Source: Solen grandis
Taxonomy: Eukaryota > Mollusca > Bivalvia > Adapedonta > Solenidae
NCBI GenBank assembly: GCA_021229015.1
Contig: CM037777.1
Location: forward strand, 25,787,222 to 25,851,221
Direction of reading: 5' to 3'
DNA: 64,000 nt
Made by a program: the position numbers and the translations under genes. The stretch's first letter is position 1; each line of letters opens with the position of its first letter. Shown here in pieces: positions 53,016 through 64,000 of the stretch. Below the pieces are notes generated by a model, which was given only the letters and a program-made list of their open reading frames with translations, was not told the origin of the DNA and did not search any database.

Positions 53016-53782
53016 GTATTACTTAGTGCTAAGACTTAATGTGGTTGGTGGAAATGGAGCTAGCTCATTAATATTGATGAGGTAAAATGTTAACAAATTA
53101 AGGTCAGAGTGAGGTCATTCAGGTCCATGGTTTGAATCTTGTTACAATAATATCTGTATTACGATAGATCCACTGTGTTTAAAACTTTATAACCATTACA
53201 TTGATTCATGCTAATTCTTTCTGCCTTACTTTTCTTTCTTTTTTCCCCCTTGAAAACATGTTCTGTCTTCTCTGATTTATTCAAATCTCTTTTAAGATGA
53301 CAAACTCCAAAAAGTAAATGTATAGTACATGAACTAATACAGAAAATAGCCCAAAGAATTAAGTGCACAATAGTTAATAGTTTCCCTATATACTTAATGA
53401 GTCACAAGGTTTAAGATGTGATTTAATTAGTGAAGCAACTAATTGTTCTTTTTTCTTTGAAGTTTTCCCTTTCATAGCTTCTAAGCATTTTAGTGCAATA
53501 TATAATGTATTTGCATCATATTGATTTATATATTTACATATATTAATCATTTCTCAACAGAACTTGTCCAAACTTGTGTTTTCCATTTTAATTTGATTTA
53601 GTACGACTGTATTTATATTTCGTAAATGGAGTTCTTCAGAAAACCAATGAGATGTGCATTTTGAACGTATACTTAGAGTATGTTTTGTATGATAAACTTT
53701 TCTGTTCTATATCTGTAAACAGATGAGAAAATAAATGAAGGAAGAGAAAATAGAAATTGAGAAGATGATGTTTAAATAGTTT
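53016..53782. other. AT-rich non-coding stretch
   Basis: Nothing recognised; the 69-codon minus frame at 53159-53368 has no splice or family support. Confidence 0.4.
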
Positions 53783-54070
53783 GTTTGGTTTTAACATCCC
53801 ACTGACAGTATTTCAATCGTTTAGGGAAAGAAAACATGTATAGTGCTGACTCACTGCAAGATCATGGCGTAGATAAAAAGACATGATTGATTAAAACATT
53901 ATCCTGATATTGGGCCAACCAGTCTTGGAACTACTTTAAATTTGTGCTGAGTGCCAAGCACAAGGGAGATATACCAGTATATAACAACTTTGGTATGTAG
54001 AGGCCAGGGATTAAACACATGACCTCCAGTTATCGGTCAGACAACTCTAACCACTCAGCCACTGGGACAG
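53783..54070 (-). mobile_element. SINE family B, inverted copy
   Basis: The 3' end TTTTAACATCCCACTGACAG leads through TGCAAGATCATGGCGTAGAT and GGGCCAACCAGTCTTGGAAC to a tRNA-like head GGCCAGGGATTAAACACATG...TAACCACTCAGCCACTGGGA. More diverged than the copy at 46563. Confidence 0.7.
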
Positions 54071-54436
54071 TTTTGATGTATGGATAATGTGGTAGCGAGC
54101 ATGGTAAACAAAATCATGGTATTCTGCAGCGAGACTTGCCCTCGGCATAATTCCACATTAATGACATCAAGCAACATACTGCGGTGCATGCCACCAGAAC
54201 GATATTGATTTTACATCCCATCAGCGCTATTCTCTGTCATTAAAGTCCCAGTTTTCTTATAGATTGTTAGACCTTAAGCCGAATGCACTTACAACATATA
54301 TGATTCAGTTTTAATTTCATCACTGAAAGACCTTGCGAAATGCCTAATTTACAGGAAAGATTCTATAAGAAAAAATGCAAATTGTGGCTGTCTCGTTCTA
54401 TATATAGCTCAGAACAATGACAGCATAAAATTAACA
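54071..54436. other. Spacer
   Basis: Nothing recognised. Confidence 0.35.
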
Positions 54437-54438
54437 TA

Positions 54439-54548
54439 CAAGGGATTTTTCAGAAGTTCATGGATTTTCTTCCTATTTCCTCTACTACCATGTATCAATA
54501 TTTATTCAGTCTATAGAAAAAGTCCATGAACTTCTAAAACACCCCATG
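54439..54548. mobile_element. 110-bp mariner-like MITE with TA target site
   Basis: CAAGGGATTTTTCAGAAGTT then CATGGA at the left and, inverted at the right, CATGGGGTGTTTTAGAAGTT then CATGGA. Both ends abut TA (54437-54438 and 54549-54550). TIRs about 26 bp with a few mismatches, TA target and tiny size fit a Tc1/mariner-type MITE. Confidence 0.65.
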
Positions 54549-55355
54549 TACACCGATCGAGACATCCATGGTTTTACCGAACAGTGTGTTTCAGAACAAG
54601 CTCCGCCCATCTTTCACATTATTTTGCCTGTCTGAACAAACTAAGACTTCCGGGCGAATATTTCATTATGTGAGCTTAATTAAACATTAAGAGGTTAATC
54701 AAACATCCTTTGAGGCTTTGCTGATCATAAATTTTGAAAAATATATTTTTCCCAGCTAAAACGCACTGGGGCTTTAATGGAGAGGGTCAGCTGGGGATGG
54801 CACCTTGACCCAGACGTATCTGTATCCGAGGGCCGAATTCTACCATAATTCTTAGCTCTCTATAATACTTAAACATTTAAGAGTGAATTTTATTATTTCT
54901 TTTCTTTTATAAAAATATCCAAATTCTTCATTTCTTAATAAATATTGTAAGTTATTAAGGTAATGATTGATTTCAGTCTAGTCATTCATACAATACTTAA
55001 ATATTCTATGAAAAAGAAAAGGTGGAATTGCATCTACCTAGGCCAAAAAAGAAAAAAAAAACCAATTCAGGTTGCTCGAACGACCTCAAGTTTTTTTTAC
55101 CTTTCCGCCTTAAAAAAATATATTTCCCTTTTTTTTTACCTTTTGTTTCATGTATAAAAATAAAATCCAGACCTACTGACCCTCTATTTTATTTGCTGGA
55201 GACCAGAAAACGGAACTATTTTTTTTTTTGCCCTATATAAGTTTAAGAATTTAAAAATTAATTAATTAACGCTAAGTATTGTTTGGTAAAATTTGAGCAA
55301 GGGTATTTTTCAAGAGTGGAACTTGAACAAAAATAGGATTTAAATTTAGAAAGCT
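54549..55355. other. Non-coding stretch with homopolymer runs
   Basis: Nothing recognised. Poly-A and poly-T runs at 55000-55230 look error-prone. Confidence 0.4.
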
Positions 55356-55359
55356 ATAT

Positions 55360-55530
55360 CACACCATAGACATGTGGCATGATACCATACAGTTATATAA
55401 ACCAACCTGTCCCAGAGTTACCTTACCAGTGGGTCACATTTCAATAATTTTGACATGTCATGGCTATCAAGGAGTTTGATGCATAACATCTGGTTCTGAA
55501 GTGACACTTGCACAACTAACAACCACTGGG
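55360..55530 (-). mobile_element. SINE family B, diverged fragment
   Basis: CACACCATAGACATGTGGCA, TGATACCATACAGTTATA, ACCAACCTGTCCCAGAGTTA and AACTAACAACCACTGGG follow the order of inverted family B with several losses. Confidence 0.5.
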
Positions 55531-56450
55531 GACTCAGGACCACTGAATTTTTTTATCTAACACTTACAGTGTGCATCACCATACAGCTGACGTCGTGTTT
55601 TGTATAAAAAAAATGCATAATCGTTTTGCAAGGCATAAAAAGCTTAACCACAATTGCATATATGATGCTCTTTAAAGCTCCATCATATATCTTCACTGCC
55701 ATCAAAAAAGAAAAAAAAAAAAAGTATTAACAATGGATGTGCATTATGAGTATAAAAATTTACGGGGCATTCTGACTCGCTGAGGGCACCTAGTTCTTGG
55801 AGAACAATATCATACTCACATAAAAATTTTAGTGAATTGTATTGGGAGAAATGCAAGAGATGTTCTCTGTAGTAAATAGTGAGCTTGCATATCATACAGG
55901 AACAAACATTCCTCATAAAAAAGTGTTCAGCTGTCCCAGGTGAAAATTTGTTAGCACCCAAAGCACCTGTATACACTGATGTACGGGTCAGTGTCGGATA
56001 GGAGTGTTTTGTGCCTGGTCTGCGGACATGTTTGTTCTCTCAGTCGGGTTTCCCTTCCAATTCTAATCTCTTACAATCAAATATGTCATTTTACACCGAG
56101 TGGTCTAACAAAAAAAAGCCTGTCAGATAAGCATAGGAACAAAAAATATATGTCATCAGAAGGGAAATTTGGACAAAACAAGCTGGAATCTATATACTTA
56201 GTACCGGTATATTTAATGGTGTATTGTTTGATCAAATTTTATGCTTATTCAATTTAATTGACTTCATGTGATTTTAAATATATATCTCGTGTGCATGAAA
56301 AAAAAAATCAGAAAAAAAAAATTAAAGGTAAAGGCCACATTTACATTAAACAAGGTTTTCTGTTTAAAAGAATATTTTTTTTAATAATTTTAAACATTTA
56401 CTTGACTATTTGATTTTTCCATGGCTTTCGACAGTATTTCCTTCATAAAG
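55531..56450. other. Non-coding stretch
   Basis: Nothing recognised. Two frames of 97 and 92 codons (55683-55976 minus; 55979-56257 plus) have no splice context or family match. Confidence 0.4.
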
Positions 56451-56648
56451 CGACGCCAGCTAATTACAGGTGGAGGAAGACCCAAATGCACGAGCATCCT
56501 GGTAGAAACCACCGACCTACCGCAAGCCAGCTGGAAGGTTTCCCTTTCAAAATGAAAATCCGAATGACCCGTCGGGATTCAAACCCAACGGTGAGGGGCT
56601 GAGTGAGTGTTAAAGTCAGCGACTTTACCCTCTGGCCACGGAGGCCCC
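56450..56648 (-). mobile_element. SINE family A, near full-length inverted copy
   Basis: It runs from the tail AGCGACGCCAGCTAATTACA through CCACCGACCTACCGCAAGCC and TGAAAATCCGAATGACCC to the head GTTAAAGTCAGCGACTTTAC then CCTCTGGCCACGGAGGCC. The head retains both A-box and B-box regions, which confirms the 5' end inferred from 17187. Confidence 0.8.
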
Positions 56649-57754
56649 TTTAAAGATATTAATACAGGCCTAAGATATTTATGCAGACATTAATGGCACA
56701 TCTGATTTTGCAGAGAAATTTACATTTTTAATTAATTAGTTATTTTTATGTAACAATAAGTAATGATATTACTTCATTACCCATTCTCCATTTTACTTCA
56801 CCAGTCTAAGTTTGAAATCAGGACACTTTAAATGTCAATTTACTCTGAAAAAATAGAACAATAGAAGGAGGGCATTAAAAAAAACATTCTCATGAATACT
56901 TGATTATGTTTTGATCATTTTTTGAAGTGCGGTGTTGACAAAATTTGGAACACCTGTGTTTGATAGAGCAAGTGTTGGGTGTAAAAGCACAATTCGGGAT
57001 GAGTGTATGTAGAAATATCAGGTGGTTTTTTTCCTCCACTGTCCGTGGGATCCAAGTTTATCCCATCAAACTTCCCTGATGAGATAGCTTCGCTACATAA
57101 TTAGTGAAGTTAAATTTTAAATTTTGAGGCCCATTTTGTGAAACTCATTAAGGGATCATTTTGTGAAGTTTATTCAGTGAAAACAATTAATGCATACAAA
57201 TATATATATCTGTAAAATGGCAGACTTATCTTGTTAATCAAAAAGGGAAGCCCAATTTAAATTTGTGATTTACAAGTATTGGCAGTTTAAATGGGGTTTA
57301 GAAGGGTTCTGACATTTAGATAGACAAGTTGTACATTTAAGATTGGATGAATTTAAGTTACGAGCGATTTAGAAGTTTTTTCACTGAAAATGGATTGATT
57401 GACACATCATTAGCACCTCTTAGAGAAACAAACTATTTAGGTCAATGTGTTTCTGGGGAAAAGCTGACTCAAGTTTTGAATTAGCTGGAATATTATATAT
57501 ATGTGGACTGGCATTGATTCTTAAAAAAGGTAATCTAGATTTTGTATAATTATATCATTTTGTTTTTTTTCACATTATTTTAACTTTCATCATAGCTGCT
57601 TTTTTTTTGTACTATACTGGATTGGGTTGGAATCTGTGTCCTTGTTGTTATTTTTATTGTTGTTTTTTTTTTTATGCAGTTAACAAATAATTGCATACCC
57701 GTGTAGAATGTTTGGGTTTAAGACTGTAGAACGGTTAGTTTCCATTTAACTCTT
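56649..57754. other. AT-rich non-coding stretch
   Basis: Nothing recognised. Confidence 0.4.
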
Positions 57755-58290
57755 TACTTCATATCTTCATTTAGACTCATTTTCACACGGCAAACAGAGC
57801 AATCCAATCAGACAGCTCCTATAGGATAAGAATCTGATCAGGGTCTCCTCTGTTTGCTCATACAATACTGCAAACTCCACATAGTGATCTCCCTTGAAGC
57901 GAAAAAGTCACTGCCATCACAAATGTATGTGAGGATGGTAAATAACAAAATGGCGATTCCGTCTATTCACAACAAAAAAAAATTTTTTTTAAAATGATTT
58001 TTTTTTTACCACAAGGCGATATTTGATGTTTTTAAAGAAAACATATTTGGGGGGAAATGACACTCGCAGTAAAAATATTTTTTTTTTGGAAAAAGAAGAT
58101 TAGCTAAATTCTGTTAAGTTTTACTTGTGGTGACGGGGTATCTAAAACGAAGGGGAGGTAACTACTGCGTGGAGTTTGACTATACTGAAGCTCAGATTTT
58201 ACACATGGCAAATAGAATACATTGTAAAATTCAATCATTAATATTCATCAAGTCATACTATTGAACATGAATATTAATGAGATAAAGGGA
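57755..58290 (+). repeat. Dispersed family E copy with a nested insertion
   Basis: It starts TTAACTCTTTACTTCATATC (57747 region) and runs through GGCAAACAGAGCAATCCAAT and CTCCTCTGTTTGCTCATACA, is broken at 57871, and resumes at 58182 with ATACTGAAGCTCAGATTTTA and TCATTAATATTCATCAAGTC. It ends AACATGAATATTAATGAGAT then AAAGGG. This copy has the clearest two ends of the family. Confidence 0.65.
57871..58181. mobile_element. ~310-bp TIR insertion inside family E
   Basis: The left end CAAACTCCACATAGTGATCT is inverted, imperfectly, at the right end (minus strand CAAACTCCACGCAGTAGTTA then CCTCCCC). Flanks carry ATACTG at 57865-57870 and 58182-58187, a likely target-site duplication. The interior is AT-rich with long homopolymers and no protein. 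Confidence 0.6.
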
Positions 58291-59145
58291 TATAAACCTG
58301 TACTTCAGATAACTTTTGGCAAACAAGCAGCGTTGGAAACCCACAAGCACTCATTCCTTACCCATACATCGCCCAGTGGATTTTTAAATTATTTTTGCTT
58401 GTTATCTTTTTTTTTTTAAAAAGCCGCATTACAATTTTCAGCCCAACTAGGTAATGTGAATTTTGGACCCAATAAAAAACTCGTATTATGGCAGTTTGGG
58501 ACAAATCTTTTACAACTTATGAATTTTAGATTCCAACTGATGATATTCATTTGTGTAAGCAGCTTTTTTGATTGGTTGATGTACCTTTTATGCTATTATA
58601 TAACGATGAAGTGCTAGCCAAGTATCCCATGGCTGACAGATGAATAGACAGCCGTGGGTAACCGCGCGCAAACGAGTGGACCATAATCAGATGCTTGTAG
58701 CGTAGTCGCGGGAGATCCCAAAGCCTAACTACGTTACAAGCTTCTTAGGATCAGGTTTTTCCTCTCTCCCCTTCATAAAATGTTATAGCTCAGGTGGGTG
58801 TGTTCTCGAAAAATACTTAAGTACTAATTCAAACTTACTCAAAATCTGCTCATATTTGACTTTAAGCCAGAGTATGATATTTGAGCTAAAGTCTTACTCA
58901 AAAACCACACTTAAGTTAAGTTTGAGTAGTACAGAATGTTTAGAACACAGATTCAAGCATAATTGTGTATGGAATTTAACATACTGAGATAGTTAAATTA
59001 ATGACTTAAAAAAACTTTGTGAACACAGCTCATTGATCAATCTAAGTTAAGCATGATAATCATTTTAAGTCTGAGTTAAGATCGTGAGATGGATTTTTCA
59101 TTATCCCCCAGGAACAAGGGCCAGATCTTACAAAGTCTGTTAATG
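58291..59145. other. Non-coding stretch
   Basis: A local repeat of the AACTTAAG/ACTTAAGTTAAGTTTGAGTA type lies at 58820-58930. A CG-rich patch near 58650-58740 has no long frame. Confidence 0.4.
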
Positions 59146-59245
59146 GCACAGATAAAGAAATCAATTGTTTTATATACCAAATGATATTCAGATGTCATTA
59201 ATTTGTACATAAATTTTTCAGAGGGAAAGGGTTAATAATATGTAA
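59146..59245 (+). repeat. Dispersed family E 3' fragment
   Basis: AAAGAAATCAATTGTTTTAT, ATACCAAATGATATTCAG and a TTTTTCAGAGGGAAAGGGTT then AATAAT end. The terminal GGGAAAGGGTTAA is the same as the MITE right end, so family E and the MITE family share termini. Confidence 0.5.
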
Positions 59246-61366
59246 CAACAGGAAGATGCCTGGAAAATTCACTTATAAACTTATTATGTGAACTGGTCAG
59301 CCAAAGTGACCCACACACTCAGATCAGGTTTCATTATCTGTCTGTTACTCTTCATACCTGGAGATAAGAAGATGTCGGCATGGGGAATTTCTTTCAGTTT
59401 GATTTGGGTTTCAATGGTTAAAAGTCATTGTGTGAAATGGTTTTTGCATTATGGGTAAAAACTGTTACTAGCAGTAATCTTATCCATGCAGCAGGAACTC
59501 AGTTTTTTTTCTAACGGCTGCTACCTTAGCAAATGGTTTCAAGATGTTTCCCCGCATGCTTACAATTTATGCTCCATGACACGGGTGCAAGCATTTTTTG
59601 GTAGTGACGTTATTGTATATAAAAATTGTAAATATGTAAATGTCTCCAGGGCTGTATGTCACCTTCAGTTAAGGTAAAACCTTCCATCATTGAATTTGAT
59701 CCTAGCCTTCAAAAGCTTAAAAAAAAAAAACATTGACTTGCAGTTAAAGCTCTTTTCCACAAAGTCAAAAGAGGCTTTGCATTTACTCTGAAAAATTTTC
59801 AAGATCACTTTTTATAGACCTTGATCACAGTTTAATGATGGTTACCTTAACTGGATATCGCTATTTGACGAAATATCGAGCAGCATACAAACCCCCAACA
59901 TGTTTTATTAGAAACCAGCTTTCTGGTTCCTAAAGTTCATACTTCCAGTTAGATCCGGCTCAAAATTTAAATTGGATAACAACTTTAAAACAAACCAAAA
60001 AACTTGAGAGTAAATGATGCATGTTCTTATATAAGCAAAATTTTTGGCTCAACTTTTTGTGGTGAACCTGTGAAACACTTACTCTTCAGTTCCTATATCA
60101 AGCACATGGAGAAAAAAAAAAATTCATCATTTAATGTTTTTCTTAAAATGACAGCAGGGATCTGGGGAAAACGTTCAACGTTTTAAACAAAAACCACAGG
60201 ATTCTAGCTTTAGATAAACAGACAGCATGTGGCATGTGACTTCCTGAAATCAAGTTACCTGTAGACATTAATTAAAATGGAGCTCCTGTAAATTGGTAAA
60301 TTCCAGGGGATTTATACACATCTTGTTCTTAGTAAATCCAGGTTTGTTTAATTTTTGAATCTAAGACTGCTTTTAGTGTGGGAATCTTGTATACTTGAAA
60401 AACAATGTTGATTCACTCGAGCAACGGAACTATTTTTTTTTGTAATTCAGTTTTTAAGGAAGTTTGATTTTTTTTTACTTTTAATGGAGCACTGCTTATA
60501 GTTCAGGATGTTATTTTAATTGCCTGATGTTGAATTCACTGGGGTTGATAGAACCACTTTTTATACTCTTTATAAAACCGTTGCTTTTAAGCTCGCAGCC
60601 CTCCATTGTTTTACAATATGTCATGGTGTATTGGGCAAGGGTGTTTGAATCAACTCTAATTTTGCTTTGTATTTACGGTAGCTTAAGGTTTGTTTTTTAA
60701 AGAAAATTGGAAAATAATTTTTAGTTTAATTCCCCACAGTCGCCTTCATTATAGTAACTTTTGAATCACTTTATTTTGCCTTCATAATTTCTTTAAATTT
60801 TGTACTAAACTTACTAATTAAATTTTGTTTTTTCTTCAAAGCCTGGGGGGTTTTATCATTTTGGAATGCAATGTTCAATATGCTCTTCACATCTGAAGTT
60901 AAAAAATCAGATTTGTTAAGCGCGCATCAGTAACTGTAACTTTTTTTTAGAAAAGGAATGAGTAAGGCTTGCATGTATTTTGGGATTGAAAATATTGGAC
61001 TGGGGGTTGAGATTGAATCAATTTAAAATTTGGGATTCATCCAAGAATTTGGCTCCAGCGTAACAATGTTCAATGGAACAGTGCAAGAAAGGCAATTCTG
61101 GGGATATTTTGGTTGGCAATTTATAGAAAAACTTGTTACCACTGAAGATTTTTTAAAAACCCTTTTTTTGGATTAGAATAGTTGCAAACAATGAGACCCA
61201 TTATGAGCTGCATTTTGGGATCCATTAACTACATACTGTGATATAGATGATGTATTTATCACATTTTTTTTTTTAAATAGAACATTTCATAGTAGAGAAT
61301 TTGGTTACGCTGTAAATTGAACCCTGTTATATTGCCACTTTCATTATAAGAAGAGCATAGTAATAA
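59246..61366. other. AT-rich non-coding stretch
   Basis: No gene recognised on either strand over about 2.1 kb. Many poly-A and poly-T runs. Short frames at 59486-59677 and 60004-60186 lack support. Confidence 0.45.
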
Positions 61367-61604
61367 ATAACCCTTTCGCTCATAGAGGATTATACCATGA
61401 AAAGACCTATGCGAACAGCATAAAACCAGATCAGCTGAGAGTAACTCGCAGGCTGATCAGGTTTTATGCTGTTCGCTGCTTCTTAGTGGTCTGGAAATGA
61501 GTATTTTGTAATTAAATTTGGTAAGGAAACTGTGGTTTTTGAGATCAGGCTTTATGTGATACCTTTTGAGGGGTCAAAATGATATATATGAGGGAATGGG
61601 TTAA
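61367..61604 (+). mobile_element. TTAA-flanked MITE family, copy 8 (degraded)
   Basis: Left end ATAACCCTTTCGCTCATAG; hairpin arms GATCAGCTGAGAGT and ACTCGCAGGCTGATC are imperfect. The right end GAGGGAATGGGTTAA is mutated. Small deletions fall in the 3' half. Confidence 0.8.
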
Positions 61605-61614
61605 ACCAAAATTG

Positions 61615-61750
61615 TAACTCAGTTTCTACACAATCTGCATTGCAAAAGAAAAAGCCATTGTTTTATATGCCATTTAAAGTTCAGTTAATTAAATCAATAT
61701 TCATCAAGTTATAAATTTGTACATGAATATTCATGAGGTAAAGGTTAATG
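61615..61750 (+). repeat. Dispersed family E 3' fragment next to MITE
   Basis: AAAAGCCATTGTTTTATATG, AAATCAATATTCATCAAGTT, GTACATGAATATTCATGAGG then TAAAGG. It begins about 10 bp after MITE copy 8. Confidence 0.55.
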
Positions 61751-62348
61751 ACAAAATTTGAATGTCTTAAGAAAATGCCTAAAAATATTCCTATCATGGG
61801 ATGCTATATTCTCAAGTTGGCCACAAAGCTGTGAAACATTCGTCTTGTTGCTATATAATATAGATGTATTTCAGAGCTCTCTTTATGATTTTTCAGAAAA
61901 ATTTAGCAGTGGAGCTATTTCTAGCTAATTGTCCGTAGTAAACTTCATTTACATGGCCGGAGACTGTTCCAAGGGAGGGTTCTGTAATTAAATAGATTAT
62001 TCTCCTGGTTTCCATCTAAAATAAACTGTAATCAGTGCTGCGTCCCACTGGAGTTTCTAACCGTTGGAACTTGACAGAATGGGAGGGGTATCACAGAGGG
62101 ACAGTAAGTTAAAAACTTAGTGGATAACGTATTATTAGTATAGAGCTTTCAGAGTTACAGAAAACTGATATAAATAAATGGGTAAGACTGATAAAGCCGC
62201 AGACAGGCATATTTCAGGATAAGAAATTACACTTTTAAATAATGATGGAATTTGACTACAGTGCAATTATTCTCTTCTGTGTAATTCATTATGAAGTGAT
62301 TGCTGGTAATCAAGTCGAGCGATGAACCTCCAATGTATAATTTGTTCA
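61751..62348. other. Spacer
   Basis: Nothing recognised. Confidence 0.4.
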
Positions 62349-62599
62349 TTAACCCTTTCCCTCATATAGACTCATTTTGACGCACTCAGTAGGTACCACA
62401 TAAAGCCTGATCTGCAGAAAACCACAGTTAAACCTTACCAAATTTAATTATAAAATCCTCATTTCCAGACCACTGAGGAGCAGCGAACAGCATAAAACCT
62501 GATCAGCCTCAAAGTCATAAAGCCTGATCTGCAGAAAACCACAGTTAAGTGTTGTTTTTCATGGCTTTTCATGGTTTCCTCTATGAGGGAAAGGGTTAA
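62349..62599 (-). mobile_element. TTAA-flanked MITE family, copy 9 (rearranged)
   Basis: Both TTAA flanks are present, but after CTGATCAGCCT (about 62508) the hairpin is replaced by a repeat of the element's own CATAAAGCCTGATCTGCAGA and AAACCACAGTTAA. This is an internal rearrangement, or an assembly artefact at the hairpin. Confidence 0.78.
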
Positions 62600-63850
62600 G
62601 TGCAATACAATTAAAATGTGTCCCATTCTGTGGTGCATCAAGGTTGATAAGTCAAAGACATATTCAACAGAGATATGAAACTGTCTGAAATACAAAATTT
62701 TTTTTTTTTTGACAAAAAAAAAAAAGAAAGAAAAATGCTTGAACAAGATCTTCTGAGATGGTTTTATTCCTTTAGGCACTTAAAAGACAGGGGCTTTACA
62801 GTAACACTTATGAAAGAGATCTAATGAGAGGCATGCATATTTGGTTTAATTGGCAATAATTTGAACTTGAAAGCTTCTCTTGACTTGCTCTTTATCTATA
62901 TAAGAGTTGTGGATCTCCCTCTGTACATGTGGTTTAAGTTGCTATCCTATGAGTGCTCACCAACCACATTGAACATTAAAAACCCTCAGTCACAATGGAC
63001 AAGCTTCAGCTAAAACTCTTCCTGCACCCCACCCCCTGCTGTGGGGTCAAAACCTACGGGGGGCACTGAATTTTTTTAAAGTGAGGAGACTTCCCCATGC
63101 TTGTGGTTGTCGGGGGGCCTGACGGATGTTTTTTTTTCACTTGGGAAAAAAACTTTTAAATTTCACTAAGTTTGGTTCACTTTGTGTGTCAAATCCGTTG
63201 GACCTGAGCCCTTAACCCCTGGACACAATTGTGTTTTTTGCTTTTGGGCGGAATAGGCAGTAAATTCAGGATACAAAACATTTTCTAATGGGGGGGAAAA
63301 GTGTGGGGGCATGTAAAATTATGTAACCAAGTAAATTCCCCCTGCCCCCGCAGGGGAAACAAATCGGTATGCAAATAAACACCTGTACAAATCGCCACAA
63401 AAGACCTTGGCAAGGTACTACAAACCAAATTTTTCTCCTGCATGTAAGCCAAAAAAAAAATTTTGCTCTCAGGTATGTGAAAATTACACACTTTTTTAGC
63501 TAAGATTTAGGATGCGATTTGAGCCATTTTTTCCATCGCCCGTTTTTGCAGGCCTAATGTGCCGTTTTTTGGGGGGGGGGGGGGGGGGGGGCATTTTTTT
63601 TTGTCAGTGGCCTTAGAGGTGCTGTAAACCCCGGTTATCTTGCTTTTTTGACAAGTTATTAACGTTTTTCTACCGTTCTATTATGTACAGGAAATTTTTT
63701 ATACATATTTTTTTTCATAAGGTGGGGCAATTTTTTTTCGACGGATATTGGTAAACATCAGATAAGGTGTGCAGTTGTTTTTTGCATTAATGTTTAATTT
63801 TATAAAGTCAACCTCTCTTTCATCTTAAAAGACATGATTTGGGCACCATC
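62600..63850. other. Low-quality, homopolymer-rich stretch
   Basis: Frequent long runs (poly-T at 62698, poly-G at about 63570-63592, many G4-T6 runs) and no recognisable feature. The minus frames at 62459-62779 and 63285-63491 are not supported. Confidence 0.5.
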
Positions 63851-64000
63851 CGGGGAAAATGTCAATCGGGTTCCCTGTTTACTCATACAATATTGACTCG
63901 ATTCTACACATCAATCGGGGGTCCCTTTTACTCAAAAATTTTTAAAGCTATTCAAAACAATCGATCAGGGTCCCTCGTTTGCATACAATATGAGCTCAAT
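63851..64000 (+). repeat. Tandem copies of a family E core segment
   Basis: AATCGGG(T)TCCCTGTTTACTC then ATACAATATTGACTCGATTC recurs as ATCGGGGGTCCCTTTTACTC and ATCAGGGTCCCTCGTTTGCA then TACAATATGAGCTC. Spacing is about 50-55 bp and the array runs off the window edge. It is the same core segment that makes the minisatellite at 34591. Confidence 0.5.

Noticed and set aside
55979..56257. 92-codon plus-strand frame with clustered cysteines near the N-terminus
   Set aside because: No recognised zinc-binding pattern, no splice context, and AT-rich low-complexity C-terminal half.
62459..62779. 106-codon minus-strand frame
   Set aside because: It joins poly-T/poly-A tracts to part of MITE copy 9; no plausible protein.

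Overview
The window looks like AT-rich, intron-rich animal DNA, most probably from a bivalve or related mollusc. The reasons are long non-coding stretches, canonical GT-AG splice sites, several tRNA-derived SINE families, many short TIR elements and dispersed elements that carry 145-165 bp tandem arrays. The species cannot be named from sequence alone. Two runs of exactly 100 N (17853-17952 and 30279-30378) are assembly gaps. DNA next to the first gap, and the last kilobase, looks poorly polished.

Region 1-14 kb. A run of tandem-repeat elements fills 1-2.85 kb. The one convincing complete protein gene lies on the minus strand from 6459 to 3170. It has four coding exons (6459-6025, 5302-5087, 3835-3785, 3397-3170), all introns phase 0, and encodes 309 aa with two OB-fold (RPA-like, single-strand DNA binding type) domains. 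Just upstream on the same strand, 9097-7518 is a decayed Pif1-type helicase fused to a C-terminal endonuclease/exonuclease/phosphatase (EEP) domain. That order is typical of Helentron (rolling-circle) transposons. A CpG-rich stretch with a perfect NRF1-type site near 13.6 kb and a donor at 13.3 kb are candidates for the promoter and non-coding first exon of the OB-fold gene.

Region 14-31 kb. This is repeat-dominated: SINE copies, a 160-bp tandem array (17953-20143), a 160-bp array element (22749-23706), a second array family (24917-25530), a 2.3-kb element with perfect terminal inverted repeats next to TTAA (25898-28173), and several dispersed repeats. No intact gene was recognised.

Region 31-64 kb. 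Nine copies of a ~234-bp MITE (TTAA target sites, CCCTTTCCCTCATA termini, a large internal hairpin) are scattered here and none occur in the first 31 kb. Two short candidate first coding exons lie on the plus strand (38534-38584 and 46096-46134), with a few weaker exon candidates. Two more array elements (39455-40400, 43570-44849), a 31-bp minisatellite (34591-34869), several SINEs and a second AT-rich dispersed family with nested insertions fill the rest.

The main theme is rolling-circle transposon biology. A Helentron-type helicase-nuclease remnant lies beside an intact OB-fold gene, in a window carrying at least eight elements built as hairpin, microsatellite and nucleosome-length tandem array, which is the structure expected of non-autonomous Helentron relatives (HINE/pearl type). 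Everything beyond domain recognition and repeat structure is inference.
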